Source: Corinectria fuckeliana (taxonomy: Eukaryota; Ascomycota; Sordariomycetes; Hypocreales; Nectriaceae). From it: a stretch of DNA of 63,660 nucleotides. The notes below the pieces were generated by a model. It was not told the DNA's origin and made no database searches. It saw nothing but the letters and a program-made list of their open reading frames with translations. The translations under genes and the position numbers were made by a program. Shown piece by piece: positions 57,488 through 63,660 of this stretch (its first letter is position 1; each line of letters starts with the position of its first letter). Location: positions 1-63,660 of the forward strand of contig WPDH01000122.1 in NCBI GenBank assembly GCA_019137255.1, in the 5' to 3' direction.

Positions 57488-59195
57488 ATGCCCACCGTTC
57501 ACCTGCTGGACTATGTCGCCGGCAACATCAGGAGCCTGGTAAACGCCATTGAGAGTCAGGGCTACGATGTCGAATGGGTCCGGTCACCGGAGGATGTCCC
57601 CGACGCCGAGGTTCGCCGTCTCGATCGGCTTCCACTTCGTTCGGCCGCGATGAACTGACTTGTCTTCCCCGAAACAGAAACTCATCCTCCCCGGCGTCGG
57701 CCACTTTGGCCACTGCCTCTCCCAGCTCGCCCAAGCAGGCTATCTCGAGCCCGTCCGAAAACACATCAGCGCCGGCAAGCCCTTCATGGCCATCTGTGTT
57801 GGTCTCCAGGCCCTCTTCGAAGGCTCGGTCGAGGACCCGGACGTCCCCGGTTTCGGTGTCATCAAGGGCTCGCTCGACCGCTTCGACGACTCGACCAAGG
57901 CGGTACCGCACATTGGCTGGAACAGCGCATATACTGGCGGCGCCGCCATGTACGACCTGCAGCCGGACTCCAAGTACTACTACGTCCACTCGTACAAGCT
58001 GCCTTACAAGAAGGGTGAGTTGGAGGCCCAGGGATGGACCGTCGCGACCGGCACCTACGGCACCGAGACCTTTGTCGGCGCTGTGGCCAAGGGTAACATC
58101 TTCGCAACCCAGTTCCATCCCGAAAAGTCCGGCGTTGCTGGTCTACGCACTATTCGCGCCTTCTTGACTGGCGAAGGTGCCAAGGCTCTCGCGACCCCAT
58201 CTGTTGATGGCGGTCCCGTCGACTTCAAGGACAGCCTCACCCGCCGTGTCATCGCCTGTCTCGACGTCCGGACCAACGACCAAGGTGATCTTGTGGTGAC
58301 GAAAGGCGATCAGTACGACGTCCGCGAGAAGGGATCCGATCGCAACGTGCGCAACCTCGGCAAGCCCGTCGAGATGGCCAGGAGGTATTACGAGGAGGGC
58401 GCCGACGAGGTCACCTTCCTCAACATCACGTCGTTCCGCGATTGCCCCGTGGCCGATCTGCCCATGCTTGAGGTCCTCCGCCAAACGTCCCGCACCGTCT
58501 TCGTGCCCCTGACCATTGGCGGCGGCATCCGCGACACGGTCGACACGGACGGCACCAAGGTGTTGGCCCTCGAGATCGCCACCATGTATTTCAAGTCCGG
58601 CGCCGACAAGGTCTCCATCGGGTCCGACGCCGTCCTCGCCGCCGAGGAGTATTACTCGCTTGGCCGCAAACTCTTTGGCAACACGGCTATCGAGCAAATC
58701 TCACGCGCCTACGGCAACCAGGCCGTCGTCGTCAGCATCGATCCCAAGCGCGTCTACGTCCCCAAGCCCGACGCCACCCGTCACAACATCCTTCGCACGA
58801 GCTTCCCCGGCCCCAAGGGCGAGGAGTACTGCTGGTATGCCTGCACCGTCAAGGGCGGTCGCGAGACCCGCGACATGGACGTCGTCGAGCTCGTTCAGGC
58901 CGTTGAGGCCATGGGTGCCGGCGAGATCCTCCTCAACTGTATCGACAAGGACGGCACCAACAGCGGCTTCGACCTCGAGCTCATCAACCAGGTCAAGAGC
59001 TCCATCAAGATCCCCGTCATCGCCTCCAGCGGCGCCGGCAACCCTGGCCACTTCCAGGAGGTCTTCGAGAAGACTGCCACGGACGCTGCCCTCGGCGCTG
59101 GCATGTTCCATCGAGGCGAGTACACCGTCAAGCAGGTCAAGGAGTACTTGCAAGAGAAGGGGCTCCAAGTGCGGCAATTCGAGGCAGCTCTTTAG
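57488..59195 (+). CDS. HIS7: Imidazole glycerol phosphate synthase, bifunctional HisH-HisF
   Basis: Two exons, 57488-57610 and 57678-59195, 546 residues (yeast 552). The N-terminal glutamine amidotransferase has the nucleophile C81 in AICVGLQ and the His188/Glu190 pair in FHPEKSG. The C-terminal cyclase barrel begins near RRVIACLDVRTNDQGDL, with catalytic Asp237 in ACLDVR and Asp396 in VSIDPKRV; phosphate-binding loops GGGIRDTVD and SSGAGNPGH are intact. The enzyme makes ammonia from glutamine and uses it to turn PRFAR into IGP and AICAR, the fifth step of histidine synthesis and the link to purine synthesis. Fusion of the two halves is standard in fungi. A CPC1-type site lies upstream. Confidence 0.98.
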
Positions 59196-59548
59196 AAGCC
59201 AGTGCAATGAGAAATTCGACAAAAGGTAATAGACCGGTGGTGTTAAGGTGGTGAACTAAGTGGTTCGCTCTATCAATCTGGTATACCCGTTATACATCAT
59301 ACTAGTGAATACCGCTATCTCAGGACAATGGAGCTGTATAGAATACGTGCTATCGAAGCAAGTTGTCCTAGGCTAAACTGGTTCCCAAGTCACTGTAAGA
59401 TAAAAAAGATATACAGGGAACGCATTTCGTCCCTCGACTAAAATGTCTTGATACTGGACGTCCCTTTGGATCAGTCTAGTAAGAGCTTATGAATTGTATG
59501 ATACAGTGCCTGTCATCTTGGTAGCTAAGACACTTTGCTGCTCTAGCC
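59196..59548. other. Intergenic between HIS7 and the broken Thr-rich gene
   Basis: Convergent 3' flanks; nothing else seen. Confidence 0.6.
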
Positions 59549-60437
59549 TCAGCACCTCCCAGCTGTTGCAGTAGTCTCAGTCGTTGTGGTATCGGCAGTC
59601 GTGGACTGAGTAGTTGTAGTAGTCTCAGCAGTAGTGGTAGGGATACCAGGAGTGCCAGGTCCTTCAGCCGGGTCTGTGAACGTGGTGGAGATCACAGGGG
59701 GAACCGATGTAGTGGTATCTTCAGTGTCCGTGAGAGGAATGGGGGCGGTTGGGTTTTCTACAATATCGGTAAAGGTAGAGGAAATAACAGGAGGGACTGA
59801 AGTGGTCGTCTCTTGCAGAGTCGGGAGGGGGGGGTAGTTGGTGTGCCAGCCTCTTCAACAGGATCGGTGAAGGTGGTGGCCATCACGGGAGGAACGGTAG
59901 TAGTTGTATCCTCGGGAGCGACAGTTGCCAGAGAAACAGGCATAGTCGGGGTCTCGACCACGTCCGTCGTGGCCGGGCAAGGGGTAAGGAACATCAGCGG
60001 TTGGAAGAGCGGGGACTTCCAGAGTCGCCGGTCCGGACCGCACCCAGACATATCCGAAAGGATAGACGATCTCGGTCTCGGAAACGGTCGTCGGTGTTGG
60101 CAGCGTCCAGAGCGCTGTGTCGGCGACCTGAGACGGGGTGAAGGTCACGTCTCCTTGTGCGCCAGGCGAGGGCTTCAGCCTAAACAAGATGCGACCTGAG
60201 CACTTGGCATCGGAGAATTGGAACCCAGCGCCTCCATCGATCTAGGTTGTTTGGACTATCCTCGGCCGGATCCTTCGAGGTTTTGCCTCGTTTCTCCCTA
60301 ATTACGGGACGGAAGAGGCATCCACGGCTCACCAAGTATCCAACTTTGTACACGTGTCGCCCGTTCTTGCATAAAGGAGGGGTTGCTGCCTGATTCAATG
60401 CATGTTGGTTGTTGAATACGTTGGTAGTCCGCAGCAC
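59549..60437 (-). pseudogene. Broken Thr/Pro-rich secreted-type protein gene
   Basis: On the minus strand a frame runs through TTNVFNNQHALNQAATPP, then a GTGAGC...CCTAG intron (about 60331-60241), then GGAGFQFSDAKCSGRILF and TPSQVADTALWTL. Near 59990 the good reading moves to another frame (TTDVVETPTMP...), and at a G8 run (59827-59834; C8 in the coding sense) it moves again, to end with ETTATAGRC and stop at 59549. The Thr/Pro part contains three imperfect repeats of TT(T/S)VPPV-x3-TFTD. No ATG exists for the first exon before an in-frame stop near 60495. A missing start plus two frameshifts argues for a pseudogene; sequence error at the homopolymer is possible for one of them. Family not recognised; the repeat tail resembles cell-wall or surface proteins. 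Confidence 0.55.
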
Positions 60438-60564
60438 TACGCGAACGACTGAAGGTGGTCGTGAATACCCCGCTCGCCAAAACTACGACTTTCCACCACA
60501 ACCAACGTATGTTCACGCTTCGACCTCTGCTGTTGGTGCGATCCAAGAAAACTACACTTTGATA

Positions 60565-61664
60565 ATGGCTCAGACTTCTTGGGCCGAACAGGTCACCAAC
60601 CGCTTCTTTGACGGCCGCAAATCGCCGTCCCAGATGCAATGTGACGAAATTGCACAATCCGTTTCTGGTGCGTCGACGGTTAGCCCTGTCGACAGCCCAG
60701 GCTCGATGAGCTACACCGTCGTCTGCAATAGGCGCCGTGGGCCACCACAGGATCTCATTGTATCTTTCAGAGAACCGGGGGCCATGCTCGATGAGGAGAT
60801 GGTGAAGCTGGCCAAGAAGATCCATGGCGCCCTTGTGCCGGAGTCGGCCTATCACGGGAATGTCGAGGGAGCCGATCCGCCGCTGTCCATCTACTCCATG
60901 CCCTATCTGAGAGGCTCATCCTACATTGAAGTCCTGGATTTTCAGGTTGCAATGGATCCTGACGAAGAAGCCAAGCATGGAGTCTTTGTCAAGCACCTGG
61001 CTCGGTAAACCCCACACAAGCCGAGCACCATTTAGAGACCATCTTGCTCACAACTTTAAGGTACTTTGCACGATGTTGGTCCAGCCCGCAGCCGGTTGAC
61101 CGTGAAATCCAGGCAGAGCAGCAAGAAGGAATCCGTAAAAGGCTCGCCCGGCTTGTGGAAGAATCACCGCCGTCTATCCTGCTTAACTCGATGCTGTCCA
61201 AACTCATCGAGAGCCTTCCCTCACTCTTCAGTCAAGATTACCCACAAGTTCTCACGCATGGTGACTTTTCAGTAACCAACATTCTGGTCGACGAGAACGA
61301 GTTCGAAATCACAGGCATCGTCGATTGGTCTCTAGCGGCGGTTATGCCTTTCGGAATGGATTTGGACATCCTCTTCTTAACTACAGGGTTTATGACCCGC
61401 GACGGCTGGCATGACTATGCATGTAAGCTGCTGCTGCAAGACACCTTCTGGAAGGAGTTTTGGGCTGTCTCTGGGATCAAAGGGGAGGAGCATCGAGGCA
61501 GAACACAGGATCTGGCTGAAGCGGCATGCAAGATTGGCGCAATTCTCCGATTAGCATTCCGACGTAACGCCGATGGGTCACCATCTAATGAGGTTCTGGT
61601 ATCGGAAAGCAGTGTGAAACAGCTGAGGGCATGGTTCGGCGAAGAAGCGGCAAAACTTGCCTGA
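60565..61664 (+). CDS. Aminoglycoside-phosphotransferase-fold kinase (fungal APH family)
   Basis: Two exons, 60565-61004 and 61061-61664, GT/AG intron, 347 residues. The catalytic loop is HGDFSVTNILVDE, with H213, D215 and N220, followed by GIVDWS with D235 as metal-binding Asp. The N-lobe has YTVVCNRR...DLIVSFREP. This is the APH/choline-kinase-like fold, greatly expanded in filamentous fungi, mostly without known substrates; real aminoglycoside resistance should not be assumed. The gene is divergent from the broken Thr-rich gene, with about 130 bases between the first exon sequence of that gene and this ATG. A GGMR-type Brenner pattern (HxDxxxxN) is fully kept, so the enzyme is probably active. 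Confidence 0.88.
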
Positions 61665-61790
61665 GAGGCAGGACGGGATTCGGGAGCTGCGAAGAGGGGA
61701 ATTGGCGGGCACCTTGGTGTTTGGAAGGGTCAGTAATTGGTCATCCCAAGTTTAAAAGTCCGACAAATTTCAAGAACTCGCTTGCCGGTC

Positions 61791-62360
61791 TCAATTAACA
61801 CCAGAAATTCCAGAGAGCGTCCCCTCACGGTACCGACGGAAGACCGGGGTCTTCAACTTGGGTGCCTTCCATCGGAGCGGAATGCAATGCTTGAAACGCG
61901 GCGGCTTCGATCTAAATATTACAGACGCGTCTGTCAAGCTCGGGGCATCGAATGCGTTGTCGTGCAGGGCGAGGGTGAGGATTGAGGAGACAGCACAGAC
62001 GACAGAAGAAGAGCTTCCTGGTGGGGGTGAAGTAGAAGATGGTACTGCAAAGACTGTCAATACATGCAACGCCGAGATGCTCGCTGATTGGGACGAAATA
62101 GAGAGCGAACATACGGGCTGGGCTTGTTGTCGGCTCCCTTGTGATGAATGAACTTGATGGCCATGGCCGGCATGCACCATCCGGTGACAGGGTGCCGGAC
62201 AATCATCATTTGAATGTCTTCGTAGCAGAGGGCCTTGGGACGCCCACGTCCTACGGTCTCTTGGGAGAGAAGGCTCTGGAGCAATTTGTAGTCTTTATCC
62301 GGCGGAGGAGCCTGCTCTTCGCCATCGTCCGAGGAAGACGACTGCACAACCTTGTGATTT
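61791..62360 (-). pseudogene. DUF3435 relic (Starship-captain/Crypton-type tyrosine recombinase)
   Basis: Minus-strand fragments read GRGRPKALCYEDIQMMIVRH, then AMAIKFIHHKGADNKP, a GTATGT...GCAG intron-like gap (about 62116-62042), FYFTPTRKLFFC, a one-base frame change, then LTLALHDNAFDAP and PLRWKAPKLKTPVFRRY, ending in TGA at 61791. The order LxYEDIxLxxVR, HHKG..NKPKPT.F, FFCP, LALALxDxAF and LRW.....PVFR is that of DUF3435 proteins. These are tyrosine recombinases, and some are the captains that move Starship elements. The N- and C-terminal parts, including the catalytic Tyr region, are missing and a stop lies just upstream of 62360, so it is dead. Base composition is normal, not RIP-mutated. 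Confidence 0.65.
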
Positions 62361-62602
62361 AAATAAAGATTCTAATATTAAGGTGTTTATAGTTAGTAGT
62401 TCTAGGTGGCTGAGAAGCTTCTCTAAAACTGCTAGCTATATAGTGTGTAGTCTGATATGTCTCCTCTAGAGCTGACTGATGTCTTACTATGTACAACATC
62501 TTGCTAGACTTTGGGGGGGTGGGGGCGATGAGAATGATAGCAGCAGTGGTGTGAGATGGCGGCTTTCTTGGGCTTGTCCTGGGAGGTATGCTGATCACTC
62601 CC
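62361..62602. other. Short AT-richer spacer
   Basis: Separates the DUF3435 relic from the small frame at 62603; includes a G-rich run near 62512-62528. Nothing supported. Confidence 0.5.
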
Positions 62603-62956
62603 CTAGGGCCTTGTGTCCTGGGGGGCGTCGGTGCTGAAGGCTGCCAGGAGCTTCGGGGCGAAGGAGGCTGCTGCTTCCTGGTATCTGGGATCTTCGCAGA
62701 GGTTGTCGAGGGTCGAGTGGATCGCGTTTAAGAGTGTCTCGCGGACGTGTGCCTTGGCTTTTTCTGCAGATATGATATTTGTAACGATGTCCGAGATCAG
62801 CTGGGCGTGGGCGTTGCGGGGCGGGCGGGACCCTTGGAAATTAGGTTGGGCCGGGGCATCCAGGGCTCCGCTGAATAGGGGGCGTGTTTTCTTCTTCTTC
62901 TTGGGTCTTCTGTGGTCAGATGCGTCTGGCGATGGGCGTGATGTCTTGGGCGGCAA
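62603..62956 (-). CDS. Small hypothetical protein, start unresolved
   Basis: Frame of about 117 codons. It has a basic patch (RRPKKKKKTRP), then a helix-rich end (AHAQLISDIVTNIISAEKAK and LDNLCEDPRYQEAAASFAPK). The composition looks like real protein, but there is no ATG at its 5' end: the frame stays open upstream through an imperfect CTCGCTCGCC/TTCGAGTCC repeat into the CCTGAGGGGTG repeat region. It may be a piece of a transposon gene. Family not recognised. Confidence 0.35.
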   Translation of the reverse strand: MPPKTSRPSPDASDHRRPKKKKKTRPLFSGALDAPAQPNFQGSRPPRNAHAQLISDIVTNIISAEKAKAHVRETLLNAIHSTLDNLCEDPRYQEAAASFAPKLLAAFSTDAPQDTRP

Positions 62957-63071
62957 GGAGTCGCAGGCGAGCGAGGACTCGAAGACTGAGGACTCGAAGG
63001 CGAGCGAGGAGGCTATCTGCGATATTGCGTGACGAGGAATGGTTGGGACGAAGCTGTCTGTGGATGTACAT

Positions 63072-63660
63072 AACCTGAGGGGTGACCGCGGCCCTAACCT
63101 GAGGGGTGGTCAGGCTAGCAGGGGTTAAAGTGGTTTTTTTGCGAGTCAACCTGAGGGGTGGTCTAACGATCGTGATTAGTCAGAATTTGGAAAAAGTGGA
63201 GCACCCCTCAGGTTAACTTTTACTCTTCATAGTGGCTCCTTTCTGCACAACACAGACCTTTATTTATCTGACTCTGGATGCTTAATATATTAATAATATA
63301 TTATTAATATATTATAGTGTATTAGTAAGCAGTTTTATACGCCTAGTAGTAACCTATAATGCTTTTACTATTCTTAGCAGGTTTACTATTATAATACTTA
63401 AGGTATTATAAGCAGTTATTAAGCAAAAAGCCGGTTTGTTAAGGCATAATACTTTATCAATATATTATTAATAAGCGTAGCATAGCAGGAGGGATAATAA
63501 ATTGTTAATTAATTGTCGATAGGTGTGGCGCAGCAGGCGGGGGGGTAATATATTAATTAAGCTTAGCTGAGGGGTGCTCTACTTTTTCTAAATTCTGACT
63601 AATCACGATTGTTAGACCACCCCTCAGGTTAACTCACAAAAAACCCACTTTAACCCCTAC
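63072..63660. repeat. Long inverted repeat with six CCTGAGGGGTG-type motifs, cut by window end
   Basis: The arm at 63118-63211 and the arm at 63567-63660 are reverse complements over about 94 bases, with about seven differences, six of them transitions. The 355 bases between are AT-rich. The motif CCTGAGGGGTG or its complement occurs near 63074, 63097, 63149, 63203 (complement), 63568 and 63622 (complement); within each arm two oppositely directed copies bound about 66 bases. It resembles the ends of a DNA transposon or MITE, perhaps of the pogo/Fot kind; that is inference. It continues past 63660. Confidence 0.7.

Noticed and set aside
58143..58697. Long minus-strand frames opposite HIS7
   Set aside because: Shadows of the strongly codon-biased HIS7 gene on the other strand.
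60565..61664. Antibiotic resistance gene
   Set aside because: The APH fold is widespread in filamentous fungi with unknown substrates; nothing indicates aminoglycoside modification.

Overview
The window looks like a filamentous ascomycete (Pezizomycotina, most likely a Sordariomycete). Supporting signs are compact GC-rich genes with short introns of roughly 50-150 bases and GT/AG ends, CT-rich leaders, fungal-type families (GH72 glucanosyltransferase, Osh3-like oxysterol-binding protein, Vps62, fused HIS7), and one 15-kb block whose C:G pairs have been turned almost entirely into T:A, as repeat-induced point mutation (RIP) does. All gene models were made by reading frames and splice sites by eye; no database search was run.

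Layout. 1-2.9 kb: no gene seen. 2.9-8.1 kb: a small PPxY membrane protein, TFIIH subunit Tfb5, a dienoyl-CoA isomerase convergent with Tfb5, and a GPI-anchored GH72 enzyme. 8.1-11.2 kb: gene-poor with microsatellites. 11.2-14.3 kb: an Osh3-type lipid transfer protein (GOLD-PH-FFAT-ORD) whose first intron appears to use a GC donor. 17.7-20.0 kb: a Gts1-like ArfGAP with a 17-nt micro-exon. 22.7-23.6 kb: ornithine decarboxylase antizyme, which needs a +1 ribosomal frameshift at UCC-UGA. 26-32.8 kb: two large conserved-looking but unrecognised proteins, the second with a Cys/His-rich N-terminus and an overlapping upstream ORF. 34.7-36.2 kb: Vps62-like protein.

37.8-53.2 kb: a single inserted, RIP-mutated retroelement complex bounded by two 136-bp LTR copies and a GGCG target duplication. 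On the minus strand it holds a dead Ty3/gypsy pol (reverse transcriptase, RNase H, integrase) and, nested between integrase and the left LTR, a dead Tad-like LINE. A 210-bp GC-rich island with inverted ends inside it has escaped mutation.

53.2-63.7 kb: after a gene-poor stretch come a TFIIIC subunit (tau55/sub6 type) divergent from HIS7, with a Gcn4/CPC1 site between them, a broken Thr-rich secreted-protein gene, an aminoglycoside-phosphotransferase-fold kinase, a broken DUF3435 (Starship-captain/Crypton-type tyrosine recombinase) relic, and at the window edge a long inverted repeat carrying six copies of a CCTGAGGGGTG-type motif. The housekeeping genes are not organised as a pathway cluster. 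The antizyme recoding site, the retroelement complex and the accessory right end are the parts most worth a second look.
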